In this document: positions 43,674-53,499 of the stretch, in pieces
How the letters are laid out: the number at the start of each line of letters is the position of its first letter
Numbering within the stretch: position 1 is the stretch's first letter
NCBI GenBank assembly: GCA_963621995.1
Contig: CAVFFZ010000005.1
Coordinates: 7,758 to 71,757 of the forward strand
DNA length: 64,000 bases
Direction: 5' to 3'
Source: UMGS1663 sp963621995
GTDB lineage: Bacteria > Bacillota > Clostridia > TANB77 > CAG-508
Notes under the pieces: model-generated
What the model was told of the DNA's origin: nothing
The model's input: the letters and a program-made list of their open reading frames with translations, nothing else
Databases searched by the model: none
Program-made: the position numbers and the translations under genes

Positions 43674-46187
43674 ATGAAAAAAATTACAAAAAAAAGCATA
43701 CTACAAAAGATAACAATTTCAATATTAAGCATAATGCTACTTTTTAATTTCATAGTGCCAACTTATTCTCATGCAGGACTAGGAGGAATATTAACTGATC
43801 CAATATTTGATTTTGTAGCGCTTTTGGGAGATACAATAATAGGACTTGTACAAGGAGCTATGAACCTTTCTATTGGGGAAGAATTTTCCGCATCTAATAA
43901 TGCATATATGGTAGATGTAGAAGATTTTAATACAGATTCGAAATATGCAGATTTCAAAAAAACGGGAGACTCAAAGATTAAAAGAACGATAGATACATCA
44001 GAGTTAAATTTAGGTTGGAGTGGAAAAAGTTATCAAGTACCACTATCAAGGTTAAGTCCAGAAGAAATTTTTGGTGGAAAAGTAGCTGCGCTTGATATTA
44101 ATTTTATTAATCCTGATAAAGCAACTTGGGGAACTACAACAGATTCAGAAGGAGAAGAAATTGTAGCAAGTTCTGCAGGACAATTGCAAAAGACAATAGC
44201 ATCTTGGTATATTGCTCTTAGAAATTTATCAGTAGTAGGACTTTTATCAATATTAGTATATATAGGAATTAGAATTATATTATCAAGTAACTCGAATGAT
44301 AAAGCAAAATATAAACAAATGCTTACGGACTGGCTAATAGCTTTATGTTTATTATTCTTTATGCATTATATAATGTCTTTTATAATAACCATGACAGAAT
44401 CTATAACAACGGCAATATTGGGAAGCAGTAATGGAAATATAGCTGTTACTGTAAATTCTTCAAATAATGCAGCATCTACAGCATTTACGACAAATTTAAT
44501 GGGATTTGCAAGATTTCAAATACAAAAAAATACGATATTAGAAAAATTTACATATCTTATAATATATGGATTTTTGCTATATTATACAATAATGTTTGCT
44601 TGGAAATATTTAAAAAGGATGGTAATGATGGCATTTTTAACTATAATAGCACCATTAGTTGTACTTACATATCCAATAGATAAAATAAGTGACGGGAAAG
44701 CCCAAGCATTTGATTCATGGCTTAAAGAGTATATATTTAATGCGTTATTACAGCCTTTTCATTTAATTATTTATTATGTATTTGTACTTTCAGCAATGGA
44801 TTTAGCAACAAATAATATTCTATATACAATAGTTGTTTTATGGTTTATACCAAAAGCAGAAGGAATATTACGTAAATTCTTTGGATTTGATAAGGCACCA
44901 TCATTAGGAAGCACAATGGCAGGATTTGCAGGCGGATTAGGATTTTCTAAATTAATGAGCGGAAAAGGTGGCTCAAAAGGAAAAACTTCAGGCGGAAATT
45001 CTTCAAATGAAGGAAACAAACCACCTAGATTTAATAAAGGTACAAATGTAAATGATCTTCCAGGAGGTAGCGATAGTGCAGGAGAACAAGAAACACCAGA
45101 TAATGATCAAGAAGTAGATAACCCATATGAACAACCAAATTATGGAGAACAAGAAGGACAATTATCTCCAGAAGAAATGGCAGAACAAGATCCAAATTAT
45201 ATGTATATGCATCCTGAGTTATTTGATGATAGGAACAGCCAAACTCCAGAATCATCACAACAAGCACAACAAGGACAACAGGCAAATCAAGGACAACAGG
45301 AAAATCAAGGACAACAGGCAAATCAAGGACAAGATGAATCAGAACAACAAAGTGGTGATGATGATACAAAGGAAAAGAAAGAAAGCAAGATAAAGCAATA
45401 TACAAAGAACGGGGTAAGAGGACATGGCGGAGCAGGGAATATGGCTAAAAGAGCAATTAAAGGAACAGCAAGATTTGCTACTAAAACAGCATTTACACTT
45501 GGTGGAGGTATGGCAGGTGCAATTTTAGGAGCAGCACAAGGAAAGGGAATATCTGGAATGGTATTAGGAGCATATGCCGGAGGAAAATCTGGAAATGTAG
45601 CTGCAAATCCTGTAATAGGACTAGGCGGAAAAGCATGGAATGCAGGAGAAAGAGTAGTAGGAGCAGTTGGTGCTGGAAAAGGAAATAGGGCGGCTACATT
45701 ATTAGGAGGAACAGCACTAGGAAGAGAACTAGATTTAGCACATGGAAATACAAAATTTCAAGATGCAGCTAGTTCAAAAGAAATAAAAACAAATAAAGAT
45801 AATGTACAATATGTAAGAGATTATTTAACAGATAAAAATGGTGGTAGAGCACCATCAAATAAAGAAATTAAAGCGCAAATGAATTCATTAGATCCATATA
45901 TTGAAAAAGGATTTAGTGATATAAAAGATATGATAAAATCACAAAAAGCAGCACAAAAACTAGGATTAAGTGACTCTCAAGCAGCAATTATAGCAGCTAT
46001 AGGAAAGAAAAATAATATCACACCTGAAAGATTAAATGATGATAAAAAAGCACAAGCAGATCGTAATAATTTAGTATATCAATTACAAGGAGCAGGAAAT
46101 TCAAAAGAAAATGCTGAGAAGAGAGCAGATCTAGCAATGAACTATTTGAAAGAAAAAGAGGGAGTAAAAAATAGTTCTAGAAAATAA
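43674..46187 (+). CDS. VirB6/TrbL-like polytopic channel protein
   Basis: This 837-residue protein has a signal-like first helix (about 10-30), a soluble region, then about six membrane spans between about 175 and 400 (NLSVVGLLSILVYIGIRIIL; LIALCLLFFMHYIMSFII; FLTIIAPLVVLTYPI). This is the topology of Gram-positive VirB6/TrbL channel proteins. The C-terminal half is hydrophilic: Gly/Ser-rich, then a Gln-rich repeat (GQQANQ and GQQENQ units, about 520-560), a Gly/Ala-rich helical part and a charged tail. The long extension is unusual and may face the cytoplasm or wall. AGGAGAG precedes the ATG. Confidence 0.82.
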   Translation: MKKITKKSILQKITISILSIMLLFNFIVPTYSHAGLGGILTDPIFDFVALLGDTIIGLVQGAMNLSIGEEFSASNNAYMVDVEDFNTDSKYADFKKTGDSKIKRTIDTSELNLGWSGKSYQVPLSRLSPEEIFGGKVAALDINFINPDKATWGTTTDSEGEEIVASSAGQLQKTIASWYIALRNLSVVGLLSILVYIGIRIILSSNSNDKAKYKQMLTDWLIALCLLFFMHYIMSFIITMTESITTAILGSSNGNIAVTVNSSNNAASTAFTTNLMGFARFQIQKNTILEKFTYLIIYGFLLYYTIMFAWKYLKRMVMMAFLTIIAPLVVLTYPIDKISDGKAQAFDSWLKEYIFNALLQPFHLIIYYVFVLSAMDLATNNILYTIVVLWFIPKAEGILRKFFGFDKAPSLGSTMAGFAGGLGFSKLMSGKGGSKGKTSGGNSSNEGNKPPRFNKGTNVNDLPGGSDSAGEQETPDNDQEVDNPYEQPNYGEQEGQLSPEEMAEQDPNYMYMHPELFDDRNSQTPESSQQAQQGQQANQGQQENQGQQANQGQDESEQQSGDDDTKEKKESKIKQYTKNGVRGHGGAGNMAKRAIKGTARFATKTAFTLGGGMAGAILGAAQGKGISGMVLGAYAGGKSGNVAANPVIGLGGKAWNAGERVVGAVGAGKGNRAATLLGGTALGRELDLAHGNTKFQDAASSKEIKTNKDNVQYVRDYLTDKNGGRAPSNKEIKAQMNSLDPYIEKGFSDIKDMIKSQKAAQKLGLSDSQAAIIAAIGKKNNITPERLNDDKKAQADRNNLVYQLQGAGNSKENAEKRADLAMNYLKEKEGVKNSSRK

Positions 46188-46210
46188 AAAAATGAGGAGG
46201 AGCAATTGCA

Positions 46211-47152
46211 ATGAATAAAATTATACGTTTTTGGAATCAAAATAGAAAATCTATTGTGACTATAATGGTTGCAATTGCTTTTCTTCTTATTATTATCCAA
46301 GTACTAAATCAATTTGCAAAAAATAATAATGAAAAGAGTAGTGAAAAAACAAAAGAAATTGTAGAAGGGTTACCAACAAAATCTATTATAGGTGGACAAG
46401 ATATTTCAGTAGAAACAACAAAGAACAATGTAGAAGAAATAGAAACTTTTATTAAAAAATGTAATAGTGGAGATATAGAAGGCGCATATAACATGCTTAC
46501 AGATAATTGTAAAAATGTGCTTTTTGCGAACAAATTGGAAAATTTTAAAGTAGGGTATTATGATATTATATTTTCTAGTAAAAGGACAGGAGACATAGAA
46601 AATTTTATAAGCAGTAATAAGAGATATACTTATAGAGTGAAATTTTATGAAGATATGTTAGCTTCTGGAAGTACGCAAAATAAAGAATCATATCAAGATT
46701 ATATTACAATAGATGAAAACATGTCTGCAGGAAAGCTAAGCATAAATTCTTTAGTGTATACAAAAGAAATAAATAAAGAAAGTGAATTAAATGGAGTTAA
46801 AGTAATTGTATTATCCCAACAAATATATAAAGACTATGAAAAATATGAAGTTAAATTTGAAAATACAACAAGTAACAGAATTTTAATAGACACAAGAACA
46901 CAAACAAAATCTGTATACATTCTTGGAAGTAATGGGGTATCATATGGCTCTAATATTTCAGAAATATCAAGTTCTTTATGTGAAATACCAGCAAACTTCT
47001 ATAGAACATATACAATAACGTTCAATAAAACATATAGTTCAGGAGTACAAACAAAAGGAATTGCGTTTACAGATATAGTACCAGATTATGAAACATATAA
47101 ACAAAATACAAAAGATTATAATCAAAGATTAAGAATAAGTGTTTCTATGTAA
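46211..47152 (+). CDS. VirB8/TcpC-like protein 1
   Basis: This 313-residue bitopic protein has one helix (about 15-33) and an extracytoplasmic part. Residues about 75-130 (EEIETFIKKCNSGDIEGAYNML) look like an NTF2-like fold as in VirB8/TcpC, and the C-terminal half is a beta-rich domain. VirB8-type proteins form the assembly platform of the channel. The assignment is from topology and operon position more than from a strict motif. TGAGGAGGAGC precedes the ATG. Confidence 0.68.
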   Translation: MNKIIRFWNQNRKSIVTIMVAIAFLLIIIQVLNQFAKNNNEKSSEKTKEIVEGLPTKSIIGGQDISVETTKNNVEEIETFIKKCNSGDIEGAYNMLTDNCKNVLFANKLENFKVGYYDIIFSSKRTGDIENFISSNKRYTYRVKFYEDMLASGSTQNKESYQDYITIDENMSAGKLSINSLVYTKEINKESELNGVKVIVLSQQIYKDYEKYEVKFENTTSNRILIDTRTQTKSVYILGSNGVSYGSNISEISSSLCEIPANFYRTYTITFNKTYSSGVQTKGIAFTDIVPDYETYKQNTKDYNQRLRISVSM

Positions 47153-47166
47153 AGGTGGTGGCGGGT

Positions 47167-50100
47167 ATGGAAAATAATGAAAAAACAAATATAGTAGAAA
47201 AAGCAAAAGAAGAAATAGAAGCTGCAAAACAAGATATAGAAAGTGTAAAAAAAATAGCTGCCAAATTAGCAACAGGAGGAAAATTAGGTGCAGCAAAAGA
47301 AGCTATAAAAATGGCTCTAAGGAATTTTAAAAGTAGGATAAAAAAATTTTTAATAGCAACTTTGATGAAATTATTACCAATTATTATAGCAGCTGTTATA
47401 GTAGCTGGAATAGTTAGTGCTATAAAAGACAAGATGGTAATGCTAATGGCCGGATTATCAAAAGTAGGAGGATTCTTTGTAGAGGCATGGCAATGGCTTA
47501 CAAATGATTATTGGACAGATATAAACCAAAAAATTGAATATGTGGTTGATGCAAATACAGGAGAAACCTTAGGAACAGAAGAATCTATAAAACAAACATA
47601 TGTAGATGATGAAACAGGATATATATATGATTATTACGGAAATAGACATGATGAAGCTGGAAATATTTTAGATAGTAATGGAGAAATAAGAGAAATTACA
47701 ACTAGAAGTTACACATTAGTAGATGAATATGTAAGAGAATTAGGAAATAATGGAGTATCAATAAAAGAACTACGCCTATTAGGAGATGCAAATTATGAAG
47801 ATTATGATACTATTGAAAAACTACTAGAAGATGAAAATAATAAAGAATTGGTAGAAAAATATATAGCAGAATTCATAAGAGCAGATATTATTTCACAACA
47901 ACCACATAGAAATATAAAAACAGAGGCAGTTGTGAATCCTAATAATCAATATCAGGTTGATGGTGGAGTGTACTTTTACAGAAATATAAGAGATTCAGAA
48001 TTAAAAGAAGAGGATTTTGATAAAGGTGAATATAATGAAAAAGATGTAGAAGTAAATGAAAAAGATTACAAAAAAATGGAATATTTAACACCTGAAGAAT
48101 TTATGAAAGTATTAGGAAAAGAAGGAAGTAGTTTATCAGATTTAGTAAGCAGTGGTGAGATTATAAAGACAAACAACAAATCTGTTGGAGAAGAATTAAG
48201 ATATAGCTTTACAATAGATCCTGAGACAGAAAATATGGTTTTATTGGAAATAAAAACAATAAATACCAAAGAGTCAGAAGTTGATAGTAAGTTAGGATGG
48301 CTACAAGGATTAGTAAAATGGTATAAAGAGACAACTTCTTCTAGCACAGAATATGAGTTAAAAGTGGTAGAAAAAGATTATAAAAGTCTAATTTCAAAAT
48401 ATACAATGCCATATGAATTTTTAATAAATCTTTGCGAAATAACACAAAATCCTGAATTTGTATATCATGTTGCATTGCTAGCAAGAGATACAAAAATAAC
48501 ATTAGTAATTCAAGATAATACAGTTCAAATAGTTGAGACGGAAGAAAAAGAAGATGATTGGGAAAAATGGAGAAACAGTGAAGAATCTGGAGGAAGCTTT
48601 GAAGGAGCTAGTTTAGAAGATTCTTGGACTAAAAAAAATAGAAAAGTAACGACAACTATAACCAATGCACCTGTATTAAGGATATATTCAGCAGATACTT
48701 GGAGCTTTTATGAAAAATTTAAATATACTAAAGATATAAAAGGAACTATCGATGATGGGGAAGTAATAACAACAACTTTTTCAAAACCATCAAAGTTATC
48801 ACAACATGTGGAAGGACATTACGTGAACCAATATATGTCAGATTCTTTTTCAGAATCAATATGGGAAGATGGATATTATTGGGACGAGTTTATAGTAGAA
48901 GAAAGAACGAAAACGCAAATTATTACTTCAGAAATTACATATAATGAGGCAACAATAGCACAATCTGTTGAAAAATCTAAACAATTTTTAGGATTACTAA
49001 TAAATGAAACAGGAGAGTGTAGTTATGATTGCTCAAGCGACAAAGTATCTACAATATATAATCCAATTGCATTATATTGTGCAAGAAACGCTGTATTTGA
49101 CGATGTAAATAAAGAGTGTGGTAATAAAGTTAAATATAGAATTCCTAATATGACTATTACAGAAGAGCCATATAATAAACTAGTAAGTGGTATACAAATG
49201 TTATATGCAGCACTTCAATCAAATAGTACAGGATATAATGGAAAAAAACTAACTACAGAGGTTATAGATGATTCTGGTAAAGTAACTGAAGTTGAAGTGG
49301 ATGAAAAAGATAGGTACAATTTACAAAAACAATATATGTCAGAGACTGATTATGAAAGTGCATATGTAGTAAAAATGCAAGGTCTTGTAGAGCATTTACA
49401 ACATTTAATGACATTGCCAGATGAGGATGATTATAATCCAGAATATTTAGAAGATAGTACCGAAGAAAATACTGAAGAAAATACTGAAGAAAATACCGAA
49501 GAAAATACCGAAGAAAATACGGAGGAAAATACAGAAGATAATAATTATGAAGAAGAAATAATTTCAGGGGCAGAATTCTGGTGGCCACTAGATGAAAATG
49601 CAGCGTGTACAATAAGCTCATATTATGGAAAGAGAAAGGCACCAACAACGGGGGCTTCTACAGATCATAAGGGAATAGATATTGCAGCAAATCAAGGCAC
49701 AGCAATTATAGCCTCTGCTGATGGAGTTGTAACAATAGCAGGTTATAGCAAAACAGCAGGAAATTGGATAGTAATAGATCATGAAAACGGTTATGTAACA
49801 AAGTATATGCATTGCCAAAGTATTTTAGTTTCACCAGGAGAAAGGGTAAGTAGGGGACAAGTTATAGGGTATGTAGGAAGTACTGGAAATTCAACGGGGC
49901 CACACTTACACTTCCAAATAGAATTTAATGGGGAACCTCAAAATCCTTTGGATTATGTAAGTATGAAAACTAAAAGACCAACTGAAACAACTGAAGGAGA
50001 AAAGGTTACAGTAGATGATGCTACAAAATTAGATGTAATATATGCAGTTGTTGCTACAGAATGTGCTGAGAATTATGATGGAGCATTAGCAGTTATATCA

Positions 50101-50391
50101 TGTGTATTAAATAGATGTAATTCTTCTGCATGGGCTAATTGTGGGGGAAATGATCCATATAAACAAATAACGGCAAATATGCAATTTTCTTATGGAATTC
50201 CAAAATATAAAAATAATTATAAAAAATATTTGAATGGGAATGTACCTTTTTATGTTAAACAAGCGGTGGATGATGCACTAAATGGAAAAAGAAATCATAA
50301 TTATACAAGTTTTAGAACTAATTCTGCAGAAACTAGAAAAGCTCATCCAATGGGAACAGAGATAGGTGGAAACTGGTATTTTAATGAGTAA
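47167..50391 (+). CDS. Wall hydrolase with M23 and SleB-like domains, type IV secretion-associated
   Basis: This 1074-residue protein has a coiled N-terminus, one membrane helix (about 58-80) and a large unassigned extracellular region. An acidic TEEN repeat (about 765-790) precedes an M23 zinc endopeptidase domain with STDHKGIDIA (about 829-838) and GPHLHFQI (about 909-916). A C-terminal SleB-like hydrolase domain begins LDVIYAVVATECAENYDGALAVISCVLNR. M23 cuts peptidoglycan cross-links and SleB-type domains cut glycan strands, so this is the VirB1-like tool that opens the wall for the secretion machine. The ATG at 47167 is eight bases after AGGTGG. Confidence 0.9.
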   Translation: MENNEKTNIVEKAKEEIEAAKQDIESVKKIAAKLATGGKLGAAKEAIKMALRNFKSRIKKFLIATLMKLLPIIIAAVIVAGIVSAIKDKMVMLMAGLSKVGGFFVEAWQWLTNDYWTDINQKIEYVVDANTGETLGTEESIKQTYVDDETGYIYDYYGNRHDEAGNILDSNGEIREITTRSYTLVDEYVRELGNNGVSIKELRLLGDANYEDYDTIEKLLEDENNKELVEKYIAEFIRADIISQQPHRNIKTEAVVNPNNQYQVDGGVYFYRNIRDSELKEEDFDKGEYNEKDVEVNEKDYKKMEYLTPEEFMKVLGKEGSSLSDLVSSGEIIKTNNKSVGEELRYSFTIDPETENMVLLEIKTINTKESEVDSKLGWLQGLVKWYKETTSSSTEYELKVVEKDYKSLISKYTMPYEFLINLCEITQNPEFVYHVALLARDTKITLVIQDNTVQIVETEEKEDDWEKWRNSEESGGSFEGASLEDSWTKKNRKVTTTITNAPVLRIYSADTWSFYEKFKYTKDIKGTIDDGEVITTTFSKPSKLSQHVEGHYVNQYMSDSFSESIWEDGYYWDEFIVEERTKTQIITSEITYNEATIAQSVEKSKQFLGLLINETGECSYDCSSDKVSTIYNPIALYCARNAVFDDVNKECGNKVKYRIPNMTITEEPYNKLVSGIQMLYAALQSNSTGYNGKKLTTEVIDDSGKVTEVEVDEKDRYNLQKQYMSETDYESAYVVKMQGLVEHLQHLMTLPDEDDYNPEYLEDSTEENTEENTEENTEENTEENTEENTEDNNYEEEIISGAEFWWPLDENAACTISSYYGKRKAPTTGASTDHKGIDIAANQGTAIIASADGVVTIAGYSKTAGNWIVIDHENGYVTKYMHCQSILVSPGERVSRGQVIGYVGSTGNSTGPHLHFQIEFNGEPQNPLDYVSMKTKRPTETTEGEKVTVDDATKLDVIYAVVATECAENYDGALAVISCVLNRCNSSAWANCGGNDPYKQITANMQFSYGIPKYKNNYKKYLNGNVPFYVKQAVDDALNGKRNHNYTSFRTNSAETRKAHPMGTEIGGNWYFNE

Positions 50392-50411
50392 AGTAAGAAG
50401 GGAGATTATAA

Positions 50412-51704
50412 ATGAATATAAAAAAATTAATTATTATTGTAATTATATGTATTATTCTGCTTATTACACTTTTGCTTTTTATTTTAAATTTAAATAAACA
50501 AGTACCTGAAAACATTATATTTAGAGAAACAACAAAGGAAGAATATGAAGAATACCTAAATAATACAGAATTTGAAAAGGTAAATAATTTAAAAGATTAC
50601 CAAACTTTCTATACAGTTCTATCTTGCATAAATAAATATATTCGATATAATGAACAAAAAGATTTTCAAAATATGTACAATGTTCTTTCAGAGGAATATA
50701 TAAGCGAAAATAATATAACAGTAAACAATATTGAACAAAAAGTAAAAATGTATAATAATGCAGAAACATTTACAGCAAAAGAAATATATGAATATAACAA
50801 TAATGAAAATGTGTCTACTTATTTTATATATGGAAAGACAACAGAGGACAATTATGACAATGATAATCCTAAACAAGAAGAGCTTAATATAGTTGTGCAA
50901 TTAGATAAATCCAATAGAACATTTGATATTATTTTAAATGAAACTAAAGAACAAAGCAAAATTGCTAAGAAAACAGATTTAAAAGAAATAAAAAATGAAA
51001 GTACAAATGTATATGTAACAGTAAATAATGTTCAAGAAAAGCAAATAGGACTTATGTATTTAAGTGATTATAAAGATAATATGCTAAAAAATGTAGATAA
51101 AGCATATGAGCAACTTGATAACGACTATAAACAAAAAAGATATTCTACAATAGAAGAATTTAAAAAATATATAAGTTCAAACACAGAGTTAACGTATATT
51201 ACAGGTGTTCAATGTGAAGTAACTACGCAAGATGAAGCAAATATATACACAGTAAAAGATCAATATGGAAATATATATATATTCAAAGAAACCGCTGTAA
51301 TGGAATACACTGTACAGTTAGATGATTATACTATAAACAGCGAAGAATTTATTCAAGAATATGAAAGCTCAAAAAATAAGGATAAAGGAATTATGAACAT
51401 AGATAGATTCTTTGAAATGATTAACATGCAAGATTATACTTCGGCCTATAATTTGTTAGACGAAAGTTTTAAAGAAACATATTTTAAAACACAAGCAGAT
51501 TTTGAAAATTTTGTTAAACAATATATGTTTAGATATAATAAAGTTGAGTACAAAACATATTTAGACCAAATAGGAAGTTTACATATTTATGGAATTACAT
51601 TAACAGATAGAACTAAAGAAAGTGATAAAGAAGTAAATTGTAATATAATAATGAAATTATTAGAAGACACAAATTTTGTAATGTCATTTGAAATAACACA
51701 ATAG
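50412..51704 (+). CDS. VirB8/TcpC-like protein 2
   Basis: This 430-residue protein has a single N-terminal helix (about 5-28) and an extracytoplasmic part. Its last 100 residues (MNIDRFFEMINMQDYTSAYNLLDESFKETYF) have the NTF2-like look of TcpC/VirB8 domains, with a second similar stretch near 60-130. It is 20 bp behind the wall hydrolase and ends the operon at a strong terminator. Two VirB8-like proteins in one locus fit Gram-positive systems, in which TcpC has two NTF2 domains. AAGGGAG precedes the ATG. Confidence 0.65.
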   Translation: MNIKKLIIIVIICIILLITLLLFILNLNKQVPENIIFRETTKEEYEEYLNNTEFEKVNNLKDYQTFYTVLSCINKYIRYNEQKDFQNMYNVLSEEYISENNITVNNIEQKVKMYNNAETFTAKEIYEYNNNENVSTYFIYGKTTEDNYDNDNPKQEELNIVVQLDKSNRTFDIILNETKEQSKIAKKTDLKEIKNESTNVYVTVNNVQEKQIGLMYLSDYKDNMLKNVDKAYEQLDNDYKQKRYSTIEEFKKYISSNTELTYITGVQCEVTTQDEANIYTVKDQYGNIYIFKETAVMEYTVQLDDYTINSEEFIQEYESSKNKDKGIMNIDRFFEMINMQDYTSAYNLLDESFKETYFKTQADFENFVKQYMFRYNKVEYKTYLDQIGSLHIYGITLTDRTKESDKEVNCNIIMKLLEDTNFVMSFEITQ

Positions 51705-51716
51705 CTTAAATATTAC

Positions 51717-51770
51717 GGAATCAAGAATTGGAGCAGTCAATACTGTATAAAAATTCTTGATTCCATTTTT
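51717..51770 (+). terminator. Terminator of the type IV secretion operon
   Basis: GGAATCAAGAATT (51717-51729) is perfectly complementary to AATTCTTGATTCC (51752-51764), with an inner CAGT/ACTG pairing and ATTTTT after. Confidence 0.9.
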
Positions 51771-51806
51771 ATGTTATGCTATAATAATTCCGAAAGGAAA
51801 AGAAGT

Positions 51807-53366
51807 ATGGGAGAATTAATAGGAAAGGTATTTTTAGTAAAAATAACAAAAAAAATAGGCGGTTGGTTTGTGGCAACAATAATAGATAAAAATCAACTTG
51901 TATACATAGAAGATAATGGAGATTATGTAGAAGAAGAATTAATTAATACAATAGAAAAATGTGTTATTATAGATGTAAGAGAAAACCACTTAATAGGTTT
52001 TATTTTAAGTAATCGAAAGTTTATAAACACTATGCATAAAATAAACAATAAATTAAGAAATAGCAAAGAATACTTTAATGTTAAAGACATTTATTTAATA
52101 CAAAGACTAAAAATTAAAGGCAAAGTATTAGGACTATATTTGGTAGATGAAGGGGAAATATCAAAACTATATATAGGAACAATAGAAATATGTACAATTG
52201 TAAATAAAATGATGGGTAACAATATACTATTTAAAGAAAATACTTTAGAAAATCAACTTAAAGCTCAAATAAAAGATATTGTACAATCAGCAGATTTAAG
52301 CAAAAAAGAAATATCACTAAGACAAGAACAAGAAAAAGAAAAGAAACTAATAGAAAAAGCATTAGGGCTAGAACGAACAAATGAAATTACTAGAATTGTA
52401 ACTTTAGATTTAAAACAAAAAATAAAAGAAGAAAGTGAAAAACAAAATAAAAAGGTAATAAATGAAAACCAAAAACAAAATAGAACTGAAATAAAAAAAG
52501 AAAATACAATAAAAGATGTAAATATAAAACAGGAAATGGATACAAAAGATAAAGTTACAGACATGAAAACACTGGGGCAAATTATTGAAAAATCAGGTAA
52601 AATGCCAAATATGGAAGACGCAAAATTTACTAAAATAGGAATTGTAGAATCTGTTGAAAGAGATAATTTGGTAAATGCAAAGGGAGAAAAGGAAAAAACA
52701 AATACAACAAGATATTCATTTGTAGCAATTACAAATGATAATAAGGTAGTGCCATTAGACTTAGACTTAGATAATACAGCAGGAGATAGTCCTAAAGAGC
52801 AAAATTATCAGGTTAGTCAAAAAGGAGAGGTCAAAAAGGATGATGTGACATCTAGATATAAACTTGGAGAAGGAACTATTTCTGTAAAAAATGGAGAATA
52901 TGGAGAACTTAGAGTATATCATTCACCTAGAAAAACTATAGGAGGAAAAGGAGTAGAAGGAAACCAAAATTTAGATAGAGAGTTAGAAACAAATAATGTA
53001 TGGGAAATAAAGAAAGATGAAAGAGATTTAGCAGAAGAATTTGGAGACGGATATCGCAGTGTAGAAGAAGGTTACCAAGAAGCGGAAAAGCATGGAAAAG
53101 ATGGTAAAGTAGAAGAAGGAGATTTAAAGATAGAAGATATAGATGGAGATAAAAACACAAAATCCCATATACATGATGATGTGGACTATTCAAAATTAGC
53201 TATAAAATGGGGCTATTACAAAGATGGAGAACCAAATGATGCTAAAGCACAAAAGTTATTTGAAGAAAAGCGAAAAGAAAATCCTGATAAAGAAACAAAA
53301 GAAATTGTTGAAATGGTAACAGAGGATTTGGAAGAAGAAATAAGTAGCTCAAGAGACAGAAGATAG
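51807..53366 (+). CDS. Unknown acidic two-part protein next to the secretion locus
   Basis: I do not recognise this 519-residue soluble protein. Residues 1 to about 150 are a mixed domain (MGELIGKVFLVKITKKIGGWF). Residues about 150-260 are a highly charged coiled coil, and the rest is acidic and low in hydrophobics, with a central beta-rich part (YSFVAITNDNKVVPLDLDLD) and a Glu/Lys-rich tail ending SSSRDRR. There is no signal peptide or membrane span. Position behind the secretion operon and the lack of other functions make it a candidate substrate or cytoplasmic partner, but this is inference. GAAAGGAAAAG precedes the ATG at 51807. Confidence 0.6.
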   Translation: MGELIGKVFLVKITKKIGGWFVATIIDKNQLVYIEDNGDYVEEELINTIEKCVIIDVRENHLIGFILSNRKFINTMHKINNKLRNSKEYFNVKDIYLIQRLKIKGKVLGLYLVDEGEISKLYIGTIEICTIVNKMMGNNILFKENTLENQLKAQIKDIVQSADLSKKEISLRQEQEKEKKLIEKALGLERTNEITRIVTLDLKQKIKEESEKQNKKVINENQKQNRTEIKKENTIKDVNIKQEMDTKDKVTDMKTLGQIIEKSGKMPNMEDAKFTKIGIVESVERDNLVNAKGEKEKTNTTRYSFVAITNDNKVVPLDLDLDNTAGDSPKEQNYQVSQKGEVKKDDVTSRYKLGEGTISVKNGEYGELRVYHSPRKTIGGKGVEGNQNLDRELETNNVWEIKKDERDLAEEFGDGYRSVEEGYQEAEKHGKDGKVEEGDLKIEDIDGDKNTKSHIHDDVDYSKLAIKWGYYKDGEPNDAKAQKLFEEKRKENPDKETKEIVEMVTEDLEEEISSSRDRR

Positions 53367-53459
53367 TATAAATTATTTTATCTGCTTAGGCTTTAAAATT
53401 TAATGTAAGATAGATTAATCTGTTTAGTTAATAGAAAAAATAATAAAATAGAAGAATAA

Positions 53460-53496
53460 AAAATCACCTTTTAAATATAATTTAGAAGGTGATTTT
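53460..53496 (+). promoter_or_regulatory. Hairpin that sequesters the dacF-like ribosome site
   Basis: AAAATCACCTT (53460-53470) is complementary to AAGGTGATTTT (53486-53496), and the inner TAAAT/ATTTA extends the stem. The right arm contains the AAGGTGA ribosome site of the TTG start at 53500. It could be a terminator, a translational switch, or both. Confidence 0.65.
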
Positions 53497-53499
53497 AAG

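Noticed and set aside
38636..51704. Integrative conjugative element
   Set aside because: No integrase, relaxase, coupling protein, replication gene or flanking repeat was seen inside the window, so only a secretion locus is claimed.
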